Source: Trichuris trichiura
Lineage: Eukaryota; Nematoda; Enoplea; Trichinellida; Trichuridae
DNA: 64,000 nt
Assembly (NCBI GenBank): GCA_037903355.1
Contig: JBAJFE010000026.1
Location: 6,324,001-6,388,000, forward strand
Direction: 5' to 3'
Shown here: positions 12,422 to 24,600 of the stretch, piece by piece
Position numbering within the stretch: position 1 is the stretch's first letter
Layout: each line of letters opens with the position of its first letter
Program-made: the position numbers and the translations under genes
The notes under the pieces: generated by a model
The model's database searches: none
What the model was told of the DNA's origin: nothing
The model's input: the letters and a program-made list of their open reading frames with translations, nothing else

Positions 12422-14739
12422 GCTGGTGATTGATTGAATTGGCGCAATTGAACAACTGGAATTTCGGCAGAGTATATCGCTTTTTCTATTTTTAGAGCGC
12501 AGAACCTTTTCAGATGATCTCAAAAGCGGAAAGCCGTCCTTCTTTTTATGATACGGTTAAAATTCTGTAACAACTACATGGCATCTCTCAATGCTCTCAA
12601 CGTGGTGAGAAATAGGAACTTGTACTCCACTTTGTCAGCGCGTAGAAAAATTTGAGAGAAGCACAAGAGGAGGGAAATTGAACATTTTAACGGTAGTCTA
12701 ATGATAAACGACCTAACGTAGGAAATGAGAAATTTCATTTGTCTCGGAAAAGAGATTTCCAGAGCAGCTAAGCGAACTTAATTCAAATGTACTGCAGATA
12801 AAAATTCCAACTGAGGATTACGTTATCATTGTTATTACTGTTATTGGTAAATTAGATCCTGTATCAGTTTGGAAACATAGGGAGAACTGTGCGCGCTTGC
12901 TTAACTAAGAAGTGCAACATCAATGAACCAAGGCATGAGTTTAAGGAAGCGGAACGATGCTATGCTTTTACTGAAACAGCACTGGTGATAAGAAAAGGAA
13001 GGGTCGGAAAAGAGATTGGCCATTGCTTATTAGCAAATTCGAGCAATCAAAGAGAGGACATTCATTGTACGTTTTTAGTCTGGCTGTAACTTTATGTATG
13101 GGTTGCTGATGAATCCAGATTCCATAAGATGGAGCTGAAAACAACCAGGTATTTAAAATTTAAGAACATTTTAAAATAAGTAAGCATTAATAGACGTTCG
13201 AAGAAAACAATTCACAAGACAAGCGCGATGTTAACAAAAGAAATTGCAGTACTTTGTAAACAAACTTGGGTGCTGTTTATGCTGTCAAGGTGTCTTAAGC
13301 GCTCTCCTTAGAAATCAACCGCTATGATTAAGAAGCGGCTACAAAATGCTCAAAAATGAAAAACGGTAAAGACCTGTTGGATGCACTTACTTGCAAGTTC
13401 AAGACGCATGGATAGCAGACCGGTACGCTTTTCATCTCGACCATTGTGCATGCGCAAACTTGGCATAATGGTTGCTGACTCAGAGCGTGGAGTTTCTCCG
13501 CCAAAATGTTGGCGCTAATTCTTACGCTCTGAGAAATATTGGTGTTTAAGCTCCAACAGTAACGACAATCTTAAGGTTACTTGAGGCTGGAGACTAAGCA
13601 CTGTTCCATTAGTTTGCATTGCCAGTACACTGATTGGATCATGCGGCGAAACGTAATACTGCCTCAAGTCTTTCGCCTTCGCGCCGTTTTCAACAAAAAC
13701 GGCAGTAGCGTCGGCACCTGAAAAGAAAAGCATCACTTTAGTTTTTCCATAAAAGAAGGCGCGGGACAAACTGTAAAAATGAAAACTGCAAACAGTGCAT
13801 CAGTCAAAACATCTTCAGAGCGACTTTATCACTTACCATAAACCTTTCTATTTAAGCGTTTGTCGAGCTTTACTCCTTCTAACGTTAGAAGATGAATGTA
13901 CACCTGGTGTTCAATGAACAAGCTCCGAACGTTGAAAAAGTGAGCCTAAATTCAAATTTTCCTGTACAAAGTATGTTAAGCTCACAAAATGTCAAACTAG
14001 TAATACGCATAATGTTTTGCAGCACCCTAAGCGCAGAAAATCGACCTATAACGTACACTGTAAGCAGTATGCACTTCTATGATTTGCACTACTTAGATGC
14101 TCAACATCCAGGAAAAACAATGAGTAAATTCATAGCAAAGCTTCACATTAAATAATAATAACAATAACAGCAGCAAAAACAAGAATAATAAAAATAAGAA
14201 TCATATGAATATTGGTTGTTTCACAGCAGAATAATAGAAGTTTGCCTAAAACAAATGGTTTATTCTCGTTGAACACAATTTTATGCAATGGAGCGCCTGA
14301 AAAGAACTCTTTCGTTACCACCCGTTACATACTGTTGGCAACGGGAAAGCTTTTTTTCAAGATTAATAATAATTATAATCAAAGTAGCTTATGCGTAGCA
14401 GTCATATGTACCTCAAGGCTATTTATCACGCGTCTGCAAACAGCGGATCCACTTGATATTCTCTGTTAATTTATACTCGTCTGTTCCGCATGAACTTTTT
14501 CACAGTTCTGACATTGGCCTTATATGCTAGGTAAATGCTGCCTACACTTTCAAAAATGTCAGACAGTTAGCCTAAATAAAATTCTTTCTAGGCGGACTCA
14601 TCTTAGGTGCAATTTAGCGTTCCATAAACAAATATGATGTACATAAAAAACCATAAACATAAGGAGCATACGAAGACAGAAATGGAACTTAAAAACCGCT
14701 CTTAATAAATTGCTTACTCAGCATAGACCTAATATCTTT
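12422..14739. other. Convergent intergenic region
   Basis: Lies between the 3' ends of the SLC3A2-like gene (+) and the lipid-transfer gene (-). Apart from the exon-like segment at 13515-13717, no coding exon was recognised. There is A/T-rich sequence with an imperfect AATAAC-type run near 14150-14190. Confidence 0.4.
13515..13717 (-). other. Exon-like segment downstream of the lipid-transfer gene
   Basis: A good acceptor (CTTTTCAG at 13718-13725 on the minus strand) is followed by an open frame in phase 1. It encodes GADATAVFVENGAKAKDLRQ and ends at a stop at 13515. The motif resembles the last strand and helix of a vWA domain. That is exactly what the lipid-transfer protein tail would need after its NVIILA strand. 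No canonical donor in phase was found upstream to join it, and a stop with an adjacent AATAAA closes the main model first. It may be an alternative terminal exon or a decayed one. Confidence 0.35.
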
Positions 14740-14745
14740 TTTATT
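14740..14745 (-). terminator. Candidate poly(A) signal, lipid carrier
   Basis: AATAAA on the minus strand immediately after the TAA stop. If used, the 3' UTR is only about 20 bases. It supports ending the coding region at 14746. Confidence 0.45.
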
Positions 14746-15624
14746 TTAAGCAAGGATGATCACATTAACATCTCCTAACAGGCCATCGATAAAGGATTGC
14801 CTATCAAAGAAGTTTGGGCAACTCACTTTTTCTGCCCTACTGGGCCGGCATGGAACAACGACGACTACTTTGGCACTTTGAACTTTGAATGGATGCAACT
14901 TCACCAAACTCTCAAGAGCCTCCAAGGAGTCAAGTGTGTTGTTTTCTGGATTTGGACTTGGGCTCAAGTGGCCAACTGCTGCTACTATCTCCTCTGACGT
15001 CATTCGAATCGATGAGTGGTAGATATGACGATGCAGATGCTTGTGAAAATGGTCTCCATTATATCCGAAAATTGAGTATCGAATGCGTTGATGCTCTTGC
15101 TCAACAGAGGCTTTCGCGTGCTTAAAATAACGGCAGCAAATTTATAACGCTTATTTTGTCAGTTTATTAAAATTGAAACAGAATTATTAATATAGAGCAT
15201 AATGTGAGAATAAGATTCGTTTAAACTGACTTAAATTGCAAGATGATAGCAAAGATACAAGTCAATGGATGACAGTAACGCGTTTTGTCTACTCATTTCA
15301 ATTTTATAGAGTGTTTGTAGGAAGACAAGGTTAGCTGACCAATTCGGTATGCAAATGTCACTACTAAAAGCCACTCTTAAACGCCAAAAACGATTTGTAT
15401 TAAACATTCAACTGCTTAAGTACATCTTCTTCTCATTTTGCAAAATGTTCAACCTACCTCTGTTGCATGCTTGACAAACGTTTTAAGCAACTCTTTATGA
15501 CCGCTTAAACAGGAATCTTCTTCAACCAGGAAAATGACTTCCATAGACGAAGTTGGAGATTCTAGTTTTATCTTTTCTTCTTCGCTGACTATGCGACCTT
15601 CTATTTCACAGTGTGCTAGAGAAA
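14746..15624 (-). other. vWA-like C-terminal tail of the lipid carrier
   Basis: After the VWD the last two exons (15624-15458, 15120-14746) encode MEVIFLVEEDSCLSGHKELL, IRYSIFGYNG, SAKVVVVVPC and GDVNVIILA. The order of alternating hydrophobic strands and helices is that of a von Willebrand A fold. The first strand ends E-E-D-S-C where a MIDAS would read D-x-S-x-S, so metal binding is probably degenerate. The stop TAA (14748-14746) is followed directly by AATAAA. The fold assignment is by eye only. Confidence 0.45.
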
Positions 15625-18600
15625 CTAAGTTCGATCGAAGCAGAGCAAATAATAAAAGCTGACGCAACTAACCGCAAGAACTGGGAAGGGACAAGTGAAT
15701 TCCATATTTCTGACACGTCATCAAATAAGCAGCAGATATACTGCAGGAAAATTGTTCTTCATACTTCTTGTTTGGAACACTTCGTTTCTTCGACCCTTCG
15801 GCTAAGCAGATCTCATAAAACGGCTCTGGTCTAACGTAGTAAAAGCATTGCCGGAACGGAGAGAATTCTGAGTGGAATAATGTTTTGCATTGAGTATGCC
15901 CCGCGGAAGGAGCAAGCGAAGCATCTTTTCTTGTTGCCACTGGCGTCTCTGGGCAGTTCATTGAAATACTCCATTTGTGAGCAAATCTGCCAACCTCTTT
16001 CGGTACTGATAAATCGGGCTCAGTTTGGTCATTATGGGGCTCATAGTCGTTTATTCCCAATAGACCTGAACAGTTCAAACTAATTAGACAGTACAACCCT
16101 TGCCTAAAACCATACTAACCGGCCGACTTTGCATGGTACCATTTTGGAAGAGAGATCAGACAGACTCGATGATGGAAGCAGCAATCGACTTCAATGTTGT
16201 CACCAGTCCTTAGCTTGATTTCGTGTTCCGAGTTAGCAACGATAGATAAGTCAATAGTGCCATATTCACTTTCCTTTTTCCAAGGAAGATGTACATGCTG
16301 GTCATCCACTTTGACCTAAAAAACTAGTTTGCAAAAGAACATGCGTCCGACATCTACTTTTCCATCGAAGCTGATCTCAACTTTCGTATTAATATATTCA
16401 ACAGTCAACGCGCGGCGTTGACTTTTCCCATCTCGCTCTTCATAATCAACCCAAATGGAGAAGCGACCTTCCTTGAAGTCTCTAGCCAACAGATATGAAC
16501 ATTTTCCAACAAAATCAAAACTGTTGCTATCGAAAGTGATGTAGTGGGAATCACCGAATAAAACAGCCACTGCTGAAAATGGTAAAATTGACTGATATGC
16601 GAAAAAGTAGTTTCTTTATAACCTGGTGGATATAACAGCGCAGATTGAGTGGCAGGTTTCTTGTAGAATTTTACCTGAGTAACTCCAAGATGCCAAAGCG
16701 ATTCGATCAACATGGGAAACTCGATAAGGTCCTTAGCTGCGTTTTGCATATAGTTATAGAAGTTATGCCCTTCGAACAGGCGCACGATGTCGTCTATATT
16801 TTGCAACCGTAACCAGAAGGGTATTCTGATGACATAGTGAGCCGGTTTGCCATGTTCTTCCTGAAGTGCATTACATTCAAAACAATACGCAAATCATTAG
16901 TTGACTACTTCAAAGTGGGGAACCATTGCCCAAAACTGCATCTCTAAATCGTGCTTAAGCGTCTGGTAAAACTCTTTTGCCGTTTTCCTGAGTTCATTGA
17001 GCCTGGCCGTTGAAGTTGCGGAACGGATAGTCATAAGAACATTGTCAGGAAGCGCAAAAACACTATCCGGAGAGCTGAAAGGATTGTATGAAACCCATTC
17101 ACTAATTTGAATCGCTGTCTGGATTTTGTCAGTTATTGGCTTCTGCAAGATAGTGCATCACCAAAATGAATACACAAATGATTTTCACAGTCACGTACAA
17201 CGCTGCTTCGAAATTCATTAAAGTATTTGCTGAGTGGATGAATGACGTTCACTCGCATAGTATGCACCAATTCTTTGATTGCTCCTGGAAAATGTTTGGC
17301 ACTTAGAAAGTTGAAGCTTAACTTGTCTCAATAGCGTAACTTACTTTCCAAACGCGCTAAGTGAATTCTTTCGTAAAGTTGCTTGAAATGATTACGAACG
17401 TCATTTTGAAGCTGGCTCAAGCTTTCGCTTTGCTCTTTCACAAATGCACGCACTGAATTCCACGTGTCAAGGACGGTTTGAATCTTTTGATCAATGCAAG
17501 ATCGAACCTTCAATATAGGTAAAATAAAGTAAACACTATACACTTTTAACGAAATCATCGCTCAAAGTAAGGGAACAAAAAAACAAGAAAAAAGCAGAAA
17601 AAGAGTAGCTACATTGCTTAATACAAAAATTTTAGAAACATCCGCTCGCAATATGAGCCATCCACTGGAACTATTAATTTTTAAGGTTATCCCCTTATCT
17701 CCCAATCGCATAGGCTTTTGAAATTCAAGATTCTGCAATTCTAGATTTTGACAGTTCAATATTTTTGGGTTCGCCAATTTGATTTTCAGCGCCAATGTTT
17801 GAACAAGCACTCCTTTCTTTTTCAGTTCAAGTTGTAATATAGAAAGATATTAAGGAATATGTACGGTATCTTTTTGCAGCTGAGCCGTTAGCCGACTACT
17901 AGAAGGTAACGGTGTGTCTGTTTTGTTGAAAAAACAAATCAGTAGAAAACCAGAGTTCTCGGGACCTCCAGGTCTTGACTGAAACTTATCTCAACCGATT
18001 AGACTGGAGAGGAACCTGGAAACCCAGAAAGATCTCTGGTTTTATACTCGATCAATTCCTTCAATAACCTGTGCTGGGCTTACTGAAACCTTTAATTGAA
18101 ACTACAATAAACGCATTACTAGCTCTGTGCCCCTCGTTCTTTGAGCTTGCTCATTTTTTATTACATAGCAATAAGCACTCATATTTGTAGTAACTATATT
18201 ATGCGTGTATTAATATTAAGATTTCACGCTGCCTTAACTCTTACACAATTGGTAGCAACTTACCTGCTTACTAGCTTCGACAAACTGTCTGCCCATCCCA
18301 TTGAATATTTCAGAAAGTTCCCTGCTGGCACCTTTCAGCCAAGATCGAGCTGATTCTCGAACTCTCGTCATTTCTCGAACAGCATCAGCATGGTCATTGG
18401 CTAGCTGACTGAAAATAACAAGCGTGATTCATTTAAAGCTTTTTTAGAAAGGCATAACCTAAATTCCTTTTGCCACTGTTCACGCGTTGAAGCAAGCTGT
18501 ACCATTTCATCATCGGCAATTATCATAAACTTTTTCAGTAAGCCAGACGTCCTGGATATTCCACTGAGGTATTCGTTCAGTTTACTTTTGGCATCGATTC

Positions 18601-21600
18601 CATTTATCCATGACTAAACATTTTAAAGTAAATGACATTGTGTTTTCAAAACGTTTTTTTGCAAATGCAAGCAGTTGTATAGAGGCACGACTGAAGTAGA
18701 CAAAACATTTTTCTTACATTTTTGGAAATTAACTTATACCTGCAATGCAGCCTACAAAACTGAAAGTTTAATAACCTAAAAACGCTTTCCTCGCACAGCA
18801 AAACAAAGCACAGTCGAAATAAACTTCGGTTATTTACAAAGACTTACGTACAGAGAGCTTTGCCAGCTACGTATACGAAGAGTTTCCTTAGTGAAACAAA
18901 GCGTACATTAAGCCACTGCCACACAAAAGCAGTGAACAATGAAAAGAAAAGCTAGTTTCAAAAATCATTAATACTATTGTCCTGCGAAAGAAGAAAACCA
19001 AACTGTCAAACCTTGACGTTCGACTTCATGTCCGGGCGGATATACACCCGTGTGGTGAGTATATCATTAGCTTCAATTTTGCTGCTCACGTCGATGTCAT
19101 TGACTCTCTCACCGTTAGTCTTAGAATGCCAAACACTTCCAGTAAACCATTCTTGCGTGACTAGCTGAGCGTAGCCATGAAGTACAATAGTGTATGGACC
19201 TGAAATACAGAGAATTAAAGTGCTTGGACAGACTAAAATGATTATTACTCTCCACTTGACACCTAGCCAGCTTCTCTTCCCTGACGTAAGTGCACGTTAA
19301 TGTGTACTTGAAAGCACCATCCCGAAGGATGTTCGCCTTGTAACCATGCTCCTCCTTGTGAACCTGCAGAACCCATTCGCCTTCGTTACATTTAGCTTTT
19401 AGCTGAGCCGACTGTCCACGATGTTCGTTGTAACTTAGTTCGTAGCGTTTTGCTTGTCCTTGTTCATCCAATCTTCTTATGACCCACTCGACCTGTCTTT
19501 CGCACCACAAATTAGAGTTCTTACATTTTCGAAACTTGTACATGTGATAACTACAAGAAAAAGCTGCAATAAAACCAAGCCGTGCTTTATCATTATCCAG
19601 CGCGTTTATTCATTCATATCTTGCTACGTTTCAAGAGTCAGCGTGACAACGCAATTTTAACCAACATTAATGCTACTGTGCTAGTAACATGTGACGTGGG
19701 ACATTAGCAGTGGAATCATTAGTTAATCCTTTCATTTTTTCCTGTTTTATAGATATTTTCAGTTATGTTGAATATGGGATACCAACACTGCTAAATATTA
19801 TTTCTAAACCTCCTCAATATCAAACAATAATATTGACAGATTATTAAATGCCAGTTCGATTGTATTATTCTCTATTCATAAATAAAAGGCGAATGGTCAG
19901 GGAAAGCTGCTTTCATTAGGAAAAAAAGTACATGTACATTTACTTACTTACGCATGTGTGAAAACGGAAATACGCACTGAACTAACGAGGAATAACCAGC
20001 GGAACTACATTACTATTTTTACCTCCTAAAATGAGCCGAAAAATAGGCTGACGTTCACATGGCTATATTCTCAATAGCGATCTTAAAATAGCGTAAAAAC
20101 ATACAGTTTATTTGTGCACATATTTATCGCTTTAAAGGTTTTCAATTGGAACACTTACCAGTGGAAGTCCAAGTTGGTGAAAGCATTCTGAATCCCGGCG
20201 TCCATTGCCCATACTCCATCAGCTCCACTTTCGCGATTGAAATTAAAGGTTGCTTTAATTAAACGATTTTTGTCGCTGCAGTAAGAAGCTTCGGAGTCGA
20301 CGTTTATACGACATGATTGCGGTTTCATGAGGCGGCAGTCGCCAGAAAGCTGCCAGTTTGCCGTTAAGTATACGTTGTCGGCAATCTTAGGGTCGATAAG
20401 GCTGATCTTTAAACTACGCTTCTCTGAACTTTCCAACCGATGAACAAAACTCAAACCAGACCATTGTTCTCTAGATGGCCGTGCTGGACTGCAATGTATT
20501 CAGGTTTTAGGCAAGTAGACATCGCTGGCACAAACTCACTTGATCAAAAACTTAAAGTTCAAAAGAGCTGGCCTTTCGTTAACGTAGGATAAGTGTATTA
20601 GTATGTCACCATTTGAACGTAAGAACTCTCCGTCAATTGTTATGGAATGCGTTTTCGGTGTTTGCACAGAAAACTGTAAATGTAACTTGATCATCCAAAG
20701 GTTAAAAATGTCTCTCTCCAATTAACTTACAGCAAAACCTGACTTGGACGTCTCTCTTCCTTGAGAATCTCTCTGAGTTACCAGAGCACGAATCGAAGCT
20801 CTCTGAGCTTGCCAATGGCTCTCGGCCTCAAGCGTAAATGGTGAGTCCATATGCCGCACGTCGATTTTCAACACTTGTTTGTCAGCATGGGTGTCAATTC
20901 TTATTTCCACTTCGCCAACCAGCTGCCCTCCCGTCAGAACAGTGGCATACCCATTTGGAGCGTGCTCGGTTAACTTTCCACCTGTAAGAGCTGTTCCTTC
21001 TTTTGTTTTCTTAATTTGGATTGTTCCACTTTTGTCTTTTGTGCTGTATTCTCCGTGAGCTGAATAGTCTATCCTTCCAACTTTAAACGCAATGTCAAGC
21101 TTTTGCAGTTGGGTCTGCTTCTGCGATTCCACCGCTGTGGTCAAATATCTCACTAGTTCACCTTTGCTATGCTGCTCAAAGGAGAGACGTTCAACATGGT
21201 TCCCGTCACTGTTGACTTCCTTTCGCCGGTTGATTTTGATCACATTTCGATCACCGAATGTAAGTCTAAAGCAAATATTCCAATATTCAAGAAACAGAGG
21301 AAAAGTAAGGATAATTTACTCGGCAGCAAAATTTCCATACAATGTTCTATCTCTTGACAAATGCACTCCAAAGTTATAGCCGTTGCCCAATTGGGATGCT
21401 AGCTTTCCTTCGAACATTTCATTACGACCTCTTAGCCGGTACATTCCATTGAAATGCAAAACATTTTTGTTAGCCAAATCCAATTTGAGCGAAGCGTTAA
21501 ACTGGTCTGGCTTTACTCCAAATAACAAGGACGAATGAAGCATGGTACTATCTCCAGAACCGAATTCGGTGGACGTTGAGAAGGCAAGTGGACTACGACA

Positions 21601-24600
21601 TATGTGAAAATCGTTTGTAAACCTTTGATTAGGGCTTACAAGAGTGTTCTTGTTCCAAGTGACAGTTAGCTTGTTGCTGAAGTTTTGTTTTTGCATTTGA
21701 CGCCAGAATTCATCCTTTACCTCAAACTGCAATCCATGTAGCTTGACGTGAGCCAGAAAATCAGTTTTCCTGAATTTTTCTCCCACATCAATTCTACTAC
21801 CGTAAGAAAAGGCAAATCGAGCATTCTTATTTTCCGCACTTTTTACTTCAGCATGCGCGAGGTGACCTTTCGCGTGCTTTTCAAACGTTAAACTACCTGT
21901 CCAGCTGCATCTTTGACCGGCAAGATTCGATATTAATGCTGTTATTAGAATGTTATTATATCCGTCCTTTGTCGCACTCTGTTGAACAGAATAGTTGGAA
22001 TGAATTTGTAGAGTCACACTTAATTCACGCTGTTAGTAAGCGAAGGTTCAAAAACAACATAACTGACCTTCCACCTTTACCAAGCTCCACAGTTAGCTGA
22101 TTTACCTTCGCCCTAAGAAGTTTAACGTTCAGATAATGGTTGTGGTCCATAAGCTTTCCTTCCAGATTAAGTGAATGTGTTGTCAAGTCAGATCTGATTA
22201 GCGAATAGTCCATGATTAGGTGTTTGTGAGCATTTTGCCAGTTGGATATAATTTGAACCTAAAAGTAATACTTTATTGCAACTTCCGTAGGTTGGTGCCA
22301 ACATATGTTCACCTTTATTTGGTTAAACTTTTGCTTAAAGCTTTTTGGAACAATCAGTTCCGTCTTAAAAATCTCATGACCCATGTTGCGTATTTTCAAA
22401 ACGCTGACGTGTCCATTGTCCAAAGGAGTCCAGTGACCGTCTGCGACCAGATCCATTGGTTTTCCCACTTTGGATTTCAACGATAAATGGCCATCGTAAA
22501 CTCCAGCATCCTTCGACGCCGTTTTGAATGCACCGTGGTAAAGTTCTGACGTGGCATCGGACAGGATGGAATCGATGTATACATTGAAACCGTCGCGTTG
22601 AATTGATTTCACCAAAGTTAGATCCGGTTGGTCCAAAATTTTCAAAATAGAATTCAAAGAACAGTTGAACTTCTTGGTGGAATGAATTTTCGCCATCGCT
22701 TTCCCCTTTATCTGCAATAAAGAGTTCTCGACTAGGCAAATCAAAATACTCAGTCAACCTGCTCTTTAACTGGCAGTAGAAATAGAAAATCGCATTTGGC
22801 CAGTTAAACTAAATTGAGCTAATAATATACCATACGCGAGGTTTCAAAATCTTCTGCTCACTTCCAATAAACGTAGAGTATTTCAAAGTAAAACGAATTA
22901 TTCCGTAGCGGGGATTTTGTGTTTTTTATTACGTTTACGGTGATGTACCCAATTCAATTATTCAAAAACATTTACAAAGTTATGCCTGCTTTTACTGAAA
23001 CACATCCGAGAGAATAAAGCTTTCAGAATCTCCAGATCCCATGTTCAACATAATATGTTGAGAAATACAAGTTTTCCAAGTTGGATTTTACTGCCGTTGC
23101 TGCATTGTTACTTCTGGTTCGTCTTGCTTTAAAGGTTTTTAAGGTTGTCTTATTGTTTTTGCTTTTTTATTTTGGTGTTTTTTTGCCGTGTGAAACTGGT
23201 ATTAAAAATAAGGTTAAAAAACAAGGGCAAAAGAATATGACAATAAAAAAACGAACACAGCAGCAAATAAAAAAACTTTTAAAAAGCGAAGCAGTTTTAA
23301 AAATGACGGCTCGAGAAATCCATTAGAACTATTCTTGACGAATTTGTGCTACTTAATCTACACAGCTGAATAAAAGACCTAAAGATTTTAAAAGTACCGT
23401 TCTCTCAGTTTGTTTGAATACAAAAACTGGCAGGCACACCACAGCTCGCTTCAATGGAGACCTGCACGCATGTTAAAAGACGCGCCTATCTCCAAAATAA
23501 GGCATGAAAAGATGTTTAATGAAATATGGGATGTTTTTAACAGGCGCGTGCATTTTCATTTTCCAGAGAAGTTTTGTCATGTAGAACCCATTTAACATGC
23601 TAAACATCTATAATGAATACACTAGACACGTTCATTATAGGACTAGGAATGCCCTGAAAGGTCCGACAGCTTTCTTGCGTATTAAGCGGGGTGCTACGTA
23701 ACAAAACGTTTTTCTGAACATTAACAGATGTTGTAATAACTTAGTGGTCCAAAATGAAAAGGAATCGTTTCTTGTGAGACAGTAAAGCTAGATAGCTCAG
23801 GAAAATAGGTCGCGCCCTTGAATATGCATAAACATCAACCTTGACATCGAACCTGCCAGGACAAACGTTAATTTATCAAACTTATACGCTAGCTATTCGC
23901 TATAGCAAACTTATAGCTGTTCGCTTTTTACAAACTTATACTGAGCAAATGTTACTGTACGCTGCATAGTTCGAAACATTGAAATTTCCTTCTAGACGTC
24001 TCATTTGTAAATCATAAGTACTATTCCAAGAGCAGCAATTTCTACATTTACCGCTACTTTACGAAGGCGAAGTTTTGATGACTCAACAACTTACCGTTAT
24101 GTAATTCCTTTCCGGTGATTTTAATTCTGCTGCGACGTCGTAAATTTTCGGTTCGATCTCAGATACTGTGCTAACAAATTCCAACGTCTTCCCTCCATGT
24201 TTTGCTCTGGATTCTATTTCCACACGAGTTAACCTTTCGTTCTTCTTCGTGTACTTGACATCGTATGCAGCTTCGCCAATTTTTGGCCCCTGCACTCGGG
24301 CGCTGAACTTAAAAAGGTTGGGCAATTTGTTTTGGTACGTCCCAGAGAGTAAATGCTCGCTGAGAACGTTCCCGCCTATTTTCCCCTCAGCAGAGTAAAT
24401 TCCATTTGCTGGATCCTTCTTCGCGTTTCCAACGAAAGACATTGTTCGTTCTCCGGAGGTCAAATGAGCCTGTAGGACAACAAGTTTTGTTAGTTTCGAA
24501 ATGTGAAAAAGAGTAATATTTACCTCAGCGCTCAAAGAATTCGACATGTTGCTAGCCTTGAGCGAAAATTCAGTACGCCGCTCAGGATGTTTGGTAAACT

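Noticed and set aside
14700..14760. U12-type donor (ATCCTT) at the end of the lipid-carrier frame
   Set aside because: The first two bases do not fit the U12 donor consensus and no branch-site TCCTTAAC was found before 13717.
17562..17820. Asn/Leu-rich minus-strand frame between lipid-carrier exons
   Set aside because: Exons 18408-18264 and 17507-17345 join directly in phase 0, and this segment has low-complexity composition without good splice sites in phase.
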